Shown here piece after piece: positions 54,470-61,966 of a DNA stretch of 64,000 nt (position 1 is its first letter; each line of letters begins with the position of its first letter). Location: positions 119,018 through 183,017 of the forward strand of contig DFGA01000042.1 of the NCBI GenBank assembly GCA_002371615.1. The letters are read 5' to 3'. Under the pieces are notes generated by a model. It saw nothing but the letters and a program-made list of their open reading frames with translations, did no database searches and had not been told where the DNA came from. This DNA is from Lachnospiraceae bacterium UBA3762 (GTDB lineage: Bacteria > Bacillota > Clostridia > Lachnospirales > Lachnospiraceae). A program made the translations under genes and the position numbers.

Positions 54470-55767
54470 AACTTGCAAGAGTTACAAAAAAAGGTAACAG
54501 AACATTTTATATCGAGTTCATGCTGATGACACTTGCACCGCTTATTGTGTGCGGAATAGTTATGATCATAGTATGCTCGCGATCCATGTCAAAAGCCATG
54601 AAAGATGAGGTATCCGATAACCTCAAAAATGTCGCGCTTTCGGTCCGCTCATCATATAACATGAGATACCCGGGAGAATGGGAAGTCAAGACAGAAGGAG
54701 AAGACGCTGCCGATGTTACCCTGTATAAAGGCGGTGTCCTTGTTTCGGACAATTATGATTTTCTGGACGGGATCAGTGAAGAGAGTCAGCTCGAGATATC
54801 CATTTTCTATATGGACACAAGACTCCTTACAACACTTCGGGGAACTGATAATGAGCGGCTCGAGATGACGGTCGCAAGCGGGAAAATCGTTGATGATGTC
54901 TATCGCGGCAAGTCGTGTGTGTTTTATGATAATGTAACGATAGCATCATCTGATTATTATGCATATTATGAACCGATACTTTCTGAAGGCACAGGCGAGT
55001 GTATCGGTATGATCGGGGTTGCTAAAACATCCGATTCGGTAAAAAAGATCATCAACGGCTTCATCAACAGAAATATACTTGTTATGATCCTCGGAATACT
55101 GATTACATCATTCTTCATCATAAGGTTTGCAAATGCGCTTGTGACGATCATTAAGCACATGCTTGACTTTATGAAGGCGCTTGCGGCAAACCGTCTGGAT
55201 GTTAAGCTTGATGCTACTGTAGCCCAGCGGGAAGACGAACTCGGAGAGATGGGAAGGAATCTTAACAATCTGCAGATATCTCTAAGACGCCTCATAGAAA
55301 GGGATGTACTGACGGGATTGTATAACAGACGAAGTGCCGAGAAGAGGATCGATGATATCGAAGGAAGCGGAGTTAAGTACTGCGTAGCGATAGGTGATAT
55401 AGATCATTTCAAGAATTTTAACGATACATTCGGTCATGAATGCGGAGATGTGGTACTACGTGAAGTAGCTCTCCTGCTTAACGAAGGGATGAACGGAAGA
55501 GAGGGATTTGTCGCAAGATGGGGCGGAGAAGAATTCCTGCTTGTATTTTCAAATTGCGGGATAGATGAAGCCTATGATGCCCTTATGCTGATCCGTCAGG
55601 CACTTCACGACAAGGATGTAGAATATGACGGACAGATACACAAAGTGACGATGACATTCGGTGCCGCAGAGAAGACAGAAGGCATTCCGATCAACCACCT
55701 GATAAGGAATGCTGACGATAAGCTTTACGAAGGAAAGCAGGGCGGAAGAGACAGGGTTATCATCTGA
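54466..55767 (+). CDS. Membrane diguanylate cyclase (sensor-HAMP-GGDEF)
   Basis: The 433 residues comprise a first membrane helix (about 20-43), an extracellular Cache-like sensor (about 45-195), a second helix (about 200-222), a HAMP linker and a GGDEF domain whose active loop is RWGGEEFLLVF (GGEEF at 353-357), preceded by LTGLYNRRSAEKRID and GDIDHFKNFNDTFGHECGD. It should make c-di-GMP. The product-inhibition RxxD site upstream of the loop is not conserved (GREGFVAR). A PilZ receptor is encoded in the fla/che operon of this window. Confidence 0.92.
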   Translation: MKLARVTKKGNRTFYIEFMLMTLAPLIVCGIVMIIVCSRSMSKAMKDEVSDNLKNVALSVRSSYNMRYPGEWEVKTEGEDAADVTLYKGGVLVSDNYDFLDGISEESQLEISIFYMDTRLLTTLRGTDNERLEMTVASGKIVDDVYRGKSCVFYDNVTIASSDYYAYYEPILSEGTGECIGMIGVAKTSDSVKKIINGFINRNILVMILGILITSFFIIRFANALVTIIKHMLDFMKALAANRLDVKLDATVAQREDELGEMGRNLNNLQISLRRLIERDVLTGLYNRRSAEKRIDDIEGSGVKYCVAIGDIDHFKNFNDTFGHECGDVVLREVALLLNEGMNGREGFVARWGGEEFLLVFSNCGIDEAYDALMLIRQALHDKDVEYDGQIHKVTMTFGAAEKTEGIPINHLIRNADDKLYEGKQGGRDRVII

Positions 55768-55800
55768 CCGGTATTATCGGATATATGGAGAAGTCATAGA

Positions 55801-56685
55801 ATGTCAGATTTATACAAAATAATAATCAGTCTTATAATAAATGCGGGGATCAAAGGATTACCTGCGCATATATTTACGCTTCTGATCATTGTTCTGATAA
55901 TAGCCGCAATATTTTTCCTCTCAGTTCTTCTGTATATGGTCTTAAGGAGAGTTATACATGCCCTGTTTAGCGCCGTCAGAAAAAAGCAGGGGCCGCGGAT
56001 TCATCTTGAGTTTCTTGAAAGAACGCTGACTTTTGCTGTTGGAATGTTTATAGTTATATCCCTGATAGGATGGAAGAACATCGGGGGTTCGCTGCTTGGA
56101 AGCGCGGCGGTCATAACGGGTATTGTGGGATTTGCGGCACAGGACGTTATCAAGGATATCCTGTCGGGAATTCTCATAAGCATTTACAAGCCCTTTGATC
56201 TTGGTGACCGTATCGAACTTGAAGACGGAACTGTCGGAATAGTTGAGAGCATTACCATGCGGCATGTGGTCATAGTCAGGATAGACACACTCAGAGTCGT
56301 TATACCAAACAGCAGGATCAACGCAGCCTCAATTCTTAATTACAGCTTCGGAGACATTCAAAGATCATGCCTGTTCCGGTTTCCGGTTGGGTACGACAGT
56401 AACATAGCAAAGACCAAGGCTGTGATAGGTGATGCCATCAAAAGCAGCCCTTATTCCGTGCCCGGGAAAAAGCAGAAGGACGGCTCAATGGATTACGGAC
56501 AGGTGTATTTCATAGACATTGCCGACAGTGCGCTGATAATGGCGGTTACAGTATACTACAATTCTCAGACTGCGAGCGAAATGCTCAAAGATGATATAAA
56601 CACCCGTGTATTTGAAGCTCTTGAAGAAAACGGGATCGATATTCCGTACAATCATACTTCTGTTATTATTAAACCCCAAACGTGA
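55801..56685 (+). CDS. MscS-family mechanosensitive channel
   Basis: Small-conductance mechanosensitive channel or relative that releases solutes on osmotic downshift. The 294 residues have three membrane helices (about 23-48, 74-90, 95-125). The pore helix holds the Gly/Ala pattern LGSAAVITGIVGFAAQDVIK, followed by GILISIYKPFDLGDRIELED (beta domain) and VVIPNSRINAASILNYS. TATGGAGAAG precedes the ATG. It lies 33 bases behind the diguanylate cyclase in the same direction. Confidence 0.92.
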   Translation: MSDLYKIIISLIINAGIKGLPAHIFTLLIIVLIIAAIFFLSVLLYMVLRRVIHALFSAVRKKQGPRIHLEFLERTLTFAVGMFIVISLIGWKNIGGSLLGSAAVITGIVGFAAQDVIKDILSGILISIYKPFDLGDRIELEDGTVGIVESITMRHVVIVRIDTLRVVIPNSRINAASILNYSFGDIQRSCLFRFPVGYDSNIAKTKAVIGDAIKSSPYSVPGKKQKDGSMDYGQVYFIDIADSALIMAVTVYYNSQTASEMLKDDINTRVFEALEENGIDIPYNHTSVIIKPQT

Positions 56686-56742
56686 TTAAAAGAAACTATA
56701 GCATGATCTGTAAGTGAAACTGTAAAGGCGGAGGATGGGAAG

Positions 56743-58782
56743 TTGTCAAAGTATATTTTCGGCAGACCGATCGGTAAACTGATACACGGAGGAGATTACA
56801 ACCCGGAGCAGTGGCTTGACAGACCGGACATTTTAAAAGCTGACATCGAGCTTATGAAAAAGGCCGGGATCAATGAGGCAACTCTCGGAGTGTTTTCGTG
56901 GAGCGTATATGAACCTCGCGAGGGCGAGTTTCATTTTGAGTGGCTAAAAGAGGTCATGGACAGGCTGTATGAAAACGAAATATACAGCATAGTCGCAACT
57001 CCGTCCGGGGCAAGACCCGCGTGGATGGATCTGAAGTATCCGGAGGTTATGCGCGTTGACGGCATGGGGATCAGGAACAGACACGGCATGCGTCATAATC
57101 ACTGCCTAAGTTCCGAAGTGTTCAGGGAGAAAATCGGGATCATAGACAGGAAGTTAGCCGAGAGTATCGGATCGCATCCCGGCCTTCTTATGTGGCATAT
57201 ATCCAATGAGTTTGGCGGAGAGTGCTTCTGCGATAACTGTAAGAACAGATTCAGAGAGTATCTGAGAGTGAAATTCAACAATGACATAGAAGAACTGAAC
57301 CGCCAGTGGTGGACCACATTCTGGAGTGCAAGATATGAAAGCTTTGATGAGATCGAACCTCCCTATGATAACGGTCAGAGAGCTGTTATGGGACTGAATC
57401 TTGAATGGAAGCGTTTTACCACATGGAATTTTGCGGATTTTGCCGCCTTTGAGATCGACACCGTAAGGAAGTATTCCGGAAGATATGATATTCCGGTAAC
57501 TACAAACATGATGAAACAATACGACGGTATAGATTACAGAGTGCTGGCAAAACAGATTGATACGATATCATGGGACAGCTATCCGGAATTTCATAACGAC
57601 CGTGAAAGCTATGCGGACACCATGCGTGAGAGCGCATTCGATCACGCGCTGATGAGGGGACTTAAAAGAGGACAGCCGTTCATGCTCATGGAGAGTACGC
57701 CGGGTGTTGTTAACTGGATGGAATACAATAAACTCAGACGTCCCGGTGTTCATATCCAGTTTTCTCTTCAGGCACTTGCATCGGGCTCTGACACCGTTCA
57801 GTATTTCCAGTTCAGAAAATCACGGGGCTCTGCCGAGCAGTTCCATGGCGGAGTTGTAGACCATGTGGGTACGGACGATACGAGAGTGTTCAGGGAAGTT
57901 GCCCGTACAGGAGCGATGATGAAAGAACTTTCGGATATTGAAGGCACGCTTTGGAATGCAAAGGCTGCGGTTCTGTTTGACTGGGACAACTGGTGGGCAA
58001 TTGAGGGTACCGGGGGTTTTGCGAAAACCACCAGAAATTATCCTCAGACATGCATAGGTTATTGGAAGATGTTATCGGAACTCGGTGTCGAGGCAGATGT
58101 CATATCTGCTGAGGATCCGTTTGACGGATACAGTCTGATAATCGCTCCTATGATGTTTTTGCTAAGGGAGGAAGCAGCTGACAAAATCAAGGAATATGTA
58201 AGCTGTGGCGGAACCATACTTGGGACATACATGATGGGATATATAAATGAGAACTGCCTGTGCCATCTCGGCGGATTCCCCGGGGCAGGCCTGTCCGATG
58301 TATTCGGAATCATAAGTGAGGAGATCGATACACTGTATCCCACCGACACAAATGCCATCCGCATTACGGATGACAGATTTGGAAAATCGGACTGGACCGT
58401 TAAGGATTATGCCGAAGTTATCAAGGTAAAGGATGCAAACATAATCGGTGTTTATACACAGGACTATTACCGGGATCTTGCGGCACTTACGTATAAGGAA
58501 TACGGAAAAGGTGTGGCTTACTATCAGGCTGCAAGATGTAATCCGGAGGATATCAGAGAGTTTCTCGGGGCGGTCCTTGATGCGGCAGGGATAGAAGCAA
58601 AAGACGTCCCCAAAGGGATAGAGTATCACAGGAGAAGGGATGATGAAAAATCATATGATTTTTACCTTAACATTTCCGATGATACAATAACGATTGAAGG
58701 GTGCGAACTTGCTCCAAAGGAAAGCCTTGTTGTCAGAACGGGAGCAGACGGCAGTGTACGGCATATGCGGGTTACGGTTTGA
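56743..58782 (+). CDS. Beta-galactosidase, glycoside hydrolase family 42
   Basis: Cytoplasmic retaining enzyme on beta-galactosides. The GH42 opening GGDYNPEQWLDRPDI, acid/base E156 in HISNEFGGECFCDNC with the zinc-cluster Cys residues, and nucleophile E317 in MLMESTPGVVNW are all present. The trimerisation domain (VLFDWDNWWAIEG) and C-terminal beta domain follow. The 679-residue length is normal and there is no signal peptide. The start is a TTG behind GGCGGAGGATGGGA; no ATG is nearby in frame. Confidence 0.95.
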   Translation: MSKYIFGRPIGKLIHGGDYNPEQWLDRPDILKADIELMKKAGINEATLGVFSWSVYEPREGEFHFEWLKEVMDRLYENEIYSIVATPSGARPAWMDLKYPEVMRVDGMGIRNRHGMRHNHCLSSEVFREKIGIIDRKLAESIGSHPGLLMWHISNEFGGECFCDNCKNRFREYLRVKFNNDIEELNRQWWTTFWSARYESFDEIEPPYDNGQRAVMGLNLEWKRFTTWNFADFAAFEIDTVRKYSGRYDIPVTTNMMKQYDGIDYRVLAKQIDTISWDSYPEFHNDRESYADTMRESAFDHALMRGLKRGQPFMLMESTPGVVNWMEYNKLRRPGVHIQFSLQALASGSDTVQYFQFRKSRGSAEQFHGGVVDHVGTDDTRVFREVARTGAMMKELSDIEGTLWNAKAAVLFDWDNWWAIEGTGGFAKTTRNYPQTCIGYWKMLSELGVEADVISAEDPFDGYSLIIAPMMFLLREEAADKIKEYVSCGGTILGTYMMGYINENCLCHLGGFPGAGLSDVFGIISEEIDTLYPTDTNAIRITDDRFGKSDWTVKDYAEVIKVKDANIIGVYTQDYYRDLAALTYKEYGKGVAYYQAARCNPEDIREFLGAVLDAAGIEAKDVPKGIEYHRRRDDEKSYDFYLNISDDTITIEGCELAPKESLVVRTGADGSVRHMRVTV

Positions 58783-58886
58783 TTGCTGCATATTGATTCT
58801 CCTTTTATTCAAACGAAAATATTTCAAAAGACCATAACATACACACCGCAATTTCGTAATATTAATCCTAAAAATGTTAATTGAAA

Positions 58887-59825
58887 ATGATAGAAGACAG
58901 TAAGAGATTTTATGAGAATTACGTAAAGCAGATGATACACGACAGGTTCTCTTCCTACGAATCACGGATAGCTGTGGGGATCGCAGGGGAGGGGAGCGAC
59001 TGCTTCGGTTATGATGATGCCATATCAAGGGATCATGACTTCGGGACCGGTGTATGCTTGTGGCTCGTTGATGAGGATGTGAAAGAGATTGGTAAAGACC
59101 TTTCGGCTGCCTATGAAGAGTTGGTGGATGCTAAAGATAGGTCTTATTATACAGAGAGACTCCGGGAGAGGCGGGGAGTCATGGCGGTTCATGATTTTTA
59201 CTCGAATATCCTTCGCATAGACTGTAATACGGCTGACTGTGTGATGACAGAAGACCAGTGGCTCCTGCTTGACCATACGTGTCTTGCGACAGCGGTAAAC
59301 GGAGAGGTTTTCAGGGATGATGCGGGTGTGTTCACGCGTTTTAGGAGGCTTCTTCTTGACTATTACCCGGACAGGGTATGGCGTATCCGGATAGCGGAGA
59401 AGATGCATGAATACTCCGCCGCGTTGCAGATAAACTACCAAAGGTGCATGGCAAGGGGCGATGTGGTTGCGGCGGAAGAGTGCCGGATAAAGGGAATGAC
59501 GGCTGCCATGGAGCTCTTTTTCCTGCTTAGGCGCACATATATGCCATTTTATAAATGGTCTTACAGAGCGTTAAAAAATCTTGATATGGAAGGGGAATTT
59601 ACTTCCCGGATAGAGGAACTTGCAAGGCTTCACAGTAACGAGGAAGCCTGGGAAGGGACAAAATACCATCCGAACCGTCCGAACCTTAAAGACCGGGTTG
59701 TCGGGCTTTCCGAGGATATCGGATATGATATATCACAGATGCTTAAGGATGCCGGTTTTACGGAAAGGATCAATCCCTATCTTGAAGCTGATGTAAATAC
59801 GGTTCTTTCAGGCGACCGGGGCTAA
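58887..59825 (+). CDS. DUF4037 nucleotidyltransferase-like protein
   Basis: A 312-residue protein with an N-terminal nucleotidyltransferase-type signature, EGSDCFGYDDAISRDHDFG (residues about 35-53), where the GS and DHD residues match the metal-binding pattern of the superfamily. The rest, helical, matches DUF4037 layout (KDRVVGLSEDIGYDISQML near the end). Substrate unknown. The ATG at 58887 (or TTG 58881) has no convincing ribosome site. Its stop overlaps, tail to tail, the broken minus-strand gene. Confidence 0.75.
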   Translation: MIEDSKRFYENYVKQMIHDRFSSYESRIAVGIAGEGSDCFGYDDAISRDHDFGTGVCLWLVDEDVKEIGKDLSAAYEELVDAKDRSYYTERLRERRGVMAVHDFYSNILRIDCNTADCVMTEDQWLLLDHTCLATAVNGEVFRDDAGVFTRFRRLLLDYYPDRVWRIRIAEKMHEYSAALQINYQRCMARGDVVAAEECRIKGMTAAMELFFLLRRTYMPFYKWSYRALKNLDMEGEFTSRIEELARLHSNEEAWEGTKYHPNRPNLKDRVVGLSEDIGYDISQMLKDAGFTERINPYLEADVNTVLSGDRG

Positions 59826-60179
59826 GGGAGATACAGATTACATGATCCCGGCAGCCCGTCGCAAAGAAATGACCTCTTCCTGTGAGATATCCCTCCGTTT
59901 CTGTTTATGTTTTTTGCTTTATTATATTTTGATACGCGTATTGCAACAAGAACAACCATAATAATAAGTGCTATAAAGCTGATGATTGCAGCAATGATCA
60001 TAGAGATCACGGTAAATGCAGGCACCATAAATGAAGCGGTATCAGCAGGGGGTATAAATGGCAGAATCGACTTTGTACCCGATAAACACCAATATGATGT
60101 CCACGATTATCACTATCGGAATCATTATAAGAGGCAGAAGAGCACTGCCGATTGTCGGAGTTTTTAGTGTGTTTTTCAT
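59822..60179 (-). pseudogene. Small two-helix membrane protein gene broken by a frameshift
   Basis: Read on the minus strand from the ATG at 60179, 44 hydrophobic residues (MKNTLKTPTIGSALLPLIMI onward, ending AIYTP) run into a stop just after a run of five C (G run 60048-60052 on the plus strand). Removing one C restores a continuous 118-residue protein with a second membrane helix (VISMIIAAIISFIALIIMVV) and a basic tail. It is either a decayed gene, a slippage site, or a sequencing error. The ribosome site is poor. I recognise no family. Confidence 0.5.
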
Positions 60180-60183
60180 AGTT

Positions 60184-60387
60184 TTAACTCATGGAGCATA
60201 CGGGATTCGAACCGGAATACCCGTCGTCCACAAAGAACTCGCAATGGTCAAAGCCCTGATTTAAAGCGTATTCCTTGAGCATTGACTTCTGTGAATCGAT
60301 ACTGCAACTGTCATCTGCGTATCCGTTGTCCCTGCTGAGTCTGCAATACAATGCCGTTATTCTGTTGTCATGAAGCTGCTGTGTCAT
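60184..60387 (-). pseudogene. N-terminal fragment of a large serine recombinase
   Basis: The minus-strand product starts MTQQLHDNRITALYCRLSRD, with the catalytic Ser of the YxRxS motif, continues with IDSQKSMLKEYALNQGFD and FFVDDGYSGSN, and then stops. This is the first roughly 55 residues of a Tn4451/TnpX-type serine recombinase (family GYSGTNFxRP), which is normally over 500 residues. A normal ribosome site (AAAGGAG) precedes the ATG at 60387. Homology ends where the tRNA 3' end begins, so it is a deletion remnant of a mobile element. Confidence 0.85.
60192..60213 (-). other. 3' end of a tRNA gene (T-loop and acceptor strand only)
   Basis: On the minus strand GGTTCGAATCCCGT is followed by ATGCTCCA: a perfect T-loop (GGTTCGAATCC), the 3' half of the T stem, a 7-base acceptor strand and the discriminator A, corresponding to tRNA positions about 52-73. 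The 5' half of the T stem does not match, because the sequence there is the serine recombinase gene. The rest of the tRNA is absent. It is probably an attachment-site or recombination remnant. Confidence 0.65.
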
Positions 60388-60400
60388 ATAAACTCCTTTC

Positions 60401-60628
60401 CGCAGCTTCATACAGGATCCTGTTCAATCAAACATTGATTGGTCGGATATTGAGGCTTTATTTATAGCTTTGGGCGCCAAGATATCCGAGGGCTCGGGTT
60501 CAAGAGTACGTGTCGAGCTGAACGGCGAGAGAGCAGTTTTCCATAGGCCTCATCCTGAATCAACAACTGATAAAGGTGCTGTTAAATCTGTAAGAAGATT
60601 CCTTAGTAATGCGGGGGTTAAGCTATGA
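60401..60628 (+). pseudogene. hicA: HicA toxin gene lacking its start
   Basis: In frame with the stop at 60626-60628, the sequence encodes FIQDPVQSNIDWSDIEALF, then GSGSRVRVELNGERAVFHRP, HPESTTDKGAVKSVRRFL and NAGVKL. This is the HicA double-stranded RNA-binding-like fold with its catalytic His segment (FHRPHP). The usual N-terminal roughly 15-20 residues and start codon are missing: the frame reaches a stop at 60389, inside the recombinase leader on the other strand. No ATG, GTG or TTG offers a full-length start, so the toxin is probably inactive. Confidence 0.75.
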
Positions 60629-60966
60629 ATACTATGATGTACAAAGGTTATGTAGGTGAAGTTGAATACGATGATGAGTACAAGATATTCAGTGGGTCTG
60701 TTATCAATACTCGGACTGTGATCACTTTTCAGGGAGCATCTGTAGAGGAACTGAACAAAGAATTCCAGTTGTCTGTAGATGATTACCTTGAGTGGTGTAA
60801 AGAAGATGGTATTGATCCGGAAAAGCCATACTCAGGCAAATTTAATGTCCGCCTGAAACCCAATACGCATCAACGTGCTGCTGTTAAAGCCAAAACTCTG
60901 GGTATGTCCCTGAATAGTTTTATTGAAAAGGCCGTTGAGGATGAATTAAAGGTAACGGAAGGATAG
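60625..60966 (+). CDS. hicB: HicB-family antitoxin
   Basis: The 113-residue protein begins MMYKGYVGEVEYDDEYKIFS, has the partial RNase H-like HicB domain with FQGASVEELNKEFQLSVDDY, and ends in a ribbon-helix-helix DNA-binding segment (NVRLKPNTHQRAAVKAKTLG, MSLNSFIEKAV). It overlaps the hicA stop by 4 bases, the standard toxin-antitoxin order. With its toxin beheaded it is an orphan antitoxin here; whether any promoter survives upstream is unclear. Confidence 0.9.
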   Translation: MNTMMYKGYVGEVEYDDEYKIFSGSVINTRTVITFQGASVEELNKEFQLSVDDYLEWCKEDGIDPEKPYSGKFNVRLKPNTHQRAAVKAKTLGMSLNSFIEKAVEDELKVTEG

Positions 60967-61032
60967 ATAGGTCGCGGTCGTTAAGAAAATGACTGATTTT
61001 GTTAACTATTAACAGTTTGTTCATATTTACAG

Positions 61033-61070
61033 AAAAAAGCGTCGCAAAGTTTGATTTTGCGGCGCTTTTT
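61033..61070. terminator. Bidirectional Rho-independent terminator after hicB
   Basis: AAAAAGCGTCGCAAA pairs with TTTTGCGGCGCTTTTT (one T-G pair) around a short loop; A run on one side, T run on the other. It lies 66 bases after the hicB stop in the 240-base gap before the AbrB gene; the rest of that gap holds the promoter and operator listed next. Confidence 0.85.
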
Positions 61071-61146
61071 GAGTTGTAAAGGTGATTTTTGGGAAATTGG
61101 AGGTTTTGACCGAGTGTTTACAAATTATTCATGAATGCTGAAGTTC

Positions 61147-61196
61147 TTGAAATCCAACTGACACGATAGTATAATCAAAGTAGGAAAATCCTACTT
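61147..61196 (+). promoter_or_regulatory. Promoter and palindromic operator of the AbrB/PIN module
   Basis: TTGAAA at 61147-61152, a 17-base spacer, TATAAT at 61170-61175, then a perfect 8-bp inverted repeat AAGTAGGA-AAA-TCCTACTT at 61178-61196 across the expected transcription start. A partial third copy (CCTACTT) occurs a few bases further. The layout is that of an autorepressed toxin-antitoxin operon, with the AbrB-type antitoxin as the likely binder. Confidence 0.75.
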
Positions 61197-61221
61197 CCCT
61201 ACTTTTATGGAGGAAAACAAC

Positions 61222-61494
61222 ATGGCAGATTCAGCATTTGTAAATGACGCAAGAGTAATGTCAAAAGGACAGGTTACCATTCCTAAGAATGTTCGTGCAG
61301 CATTGGGGATTGATACGGGTGATCGAGTTACATTTATAGTAGATGGAAATAATGTTCGTGTCGTAAACTCGGCGGTTTATGCTCTTATGAAACTTCAGGA
61401 ACAGATGAGCGGAGAAGCCGAAAAGGCCGGACTCCTTAACGAGGAGGATGTTGCGAACTGGATCACTGCATCACGTCGCAAGGAGAATGCGTAG
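61222..61494 (+). CDS. AbrB/MazE-type antitoxin (SpoVT-AbrB domain)
   Basis: A 90-residue protein with an N-terminal swapped-hairpin AbrB DNA-binding domain (VMSKGQVTIPKNVRAALGID, then GDRVTFIVDGNNVRVV) and a C-terminal helical part that should bind the toxin. The ATG at 61222 is preferred because GGAGG at 61209-61213 is its ribosome site; the ATG at 61207 overlaps that site. The toxin gene starts directly at its stop codon. It probably represses its own promoter through the palindrome at 61178-61196. Confidence 0.9.
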   Translation: MADSAFVNDARVMSKGQVTIPKNVRAALGIDTGDRVTFIVDGNNVRVVNSAVYALMKLQEQMSGEAEKAGLLNEEDVANWITASRRKENA

Positions 61495-61899
61495 ATGCGC
61501 GTAATGATCGATACCAATATATTTATTTCCGCGATCCTTTTCCCTGACGGAAGGGCATCAGCCGCACTTAAGAAGGCGTTGGTTCCACCATGCAAGCCGC
61601 TTACGTGCAGTTATGTCATAGACGAGCTTAAGCGCAAGCTCCTTGAGAAATTCCCGGATAGGACCGAAGATCTTGAAAGTTTTCTTCAGTCTGCTTTGTC
61701 GGTAATAGAGATAGTGGATACTCCGACTAAAGCAGCCAAGTCTGAAACGCTTATAAGGGATAAGAAAGACCGCCCTATACTTCGCGCGGCATTGTCTTCG
61801 AATGTAGACTATTTCCTTACCGGGGACAAGGACTTTCTTGAATCGGCAATCGAAGATCCCCGTATAATAAGCGTTGCCGAATTCCTGCAGATGCAATAA
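61495..61899 (+). CDS. PIN-domain toxin (putative ribonuclease)
   Basis: The 134 residues form a PIN fold with the acidic active site intact: D6 in MIDTNIFISAIL, the Glu of VIDELKRKL, and the Asp residues of RDKKDRPILRAA and TGDKDFLES. PIN toxins of AbrB-linked pairs cleave RNA. The ATG follows the antitoxin stop with no gap, and an AAGGAG site lies in the antitoxin's last codons. Placement beside an integrase suggests a horizontally moving or locus-stabilising pair. Confidence 0.9.
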   Translation: MRVMIDTNIFISAILFPDGRASAALKKALVPPCKPLTCSYVIDELKRKLLEKFPDRTEDLESFLQSALSVIEIVDTPTKAAKSETLIRDKKDRPILRAALSSNVDYFLTGDKDFLESAIEDPRIISVAEFLQMQ

Positions 61900-61966
61900 G
61901 AGCAAAGCAGTTCCATCAACCTTGTTCATGATTAAACCAGCATATAAATGAGGAGGAGGGATAATT

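Noticed and set aside
58783..58886. Promoter or leaderless start before the DUF4037 gene
   Set aside because: A/T-rich but no -35/-10 pair with acceptable spacing could be found.
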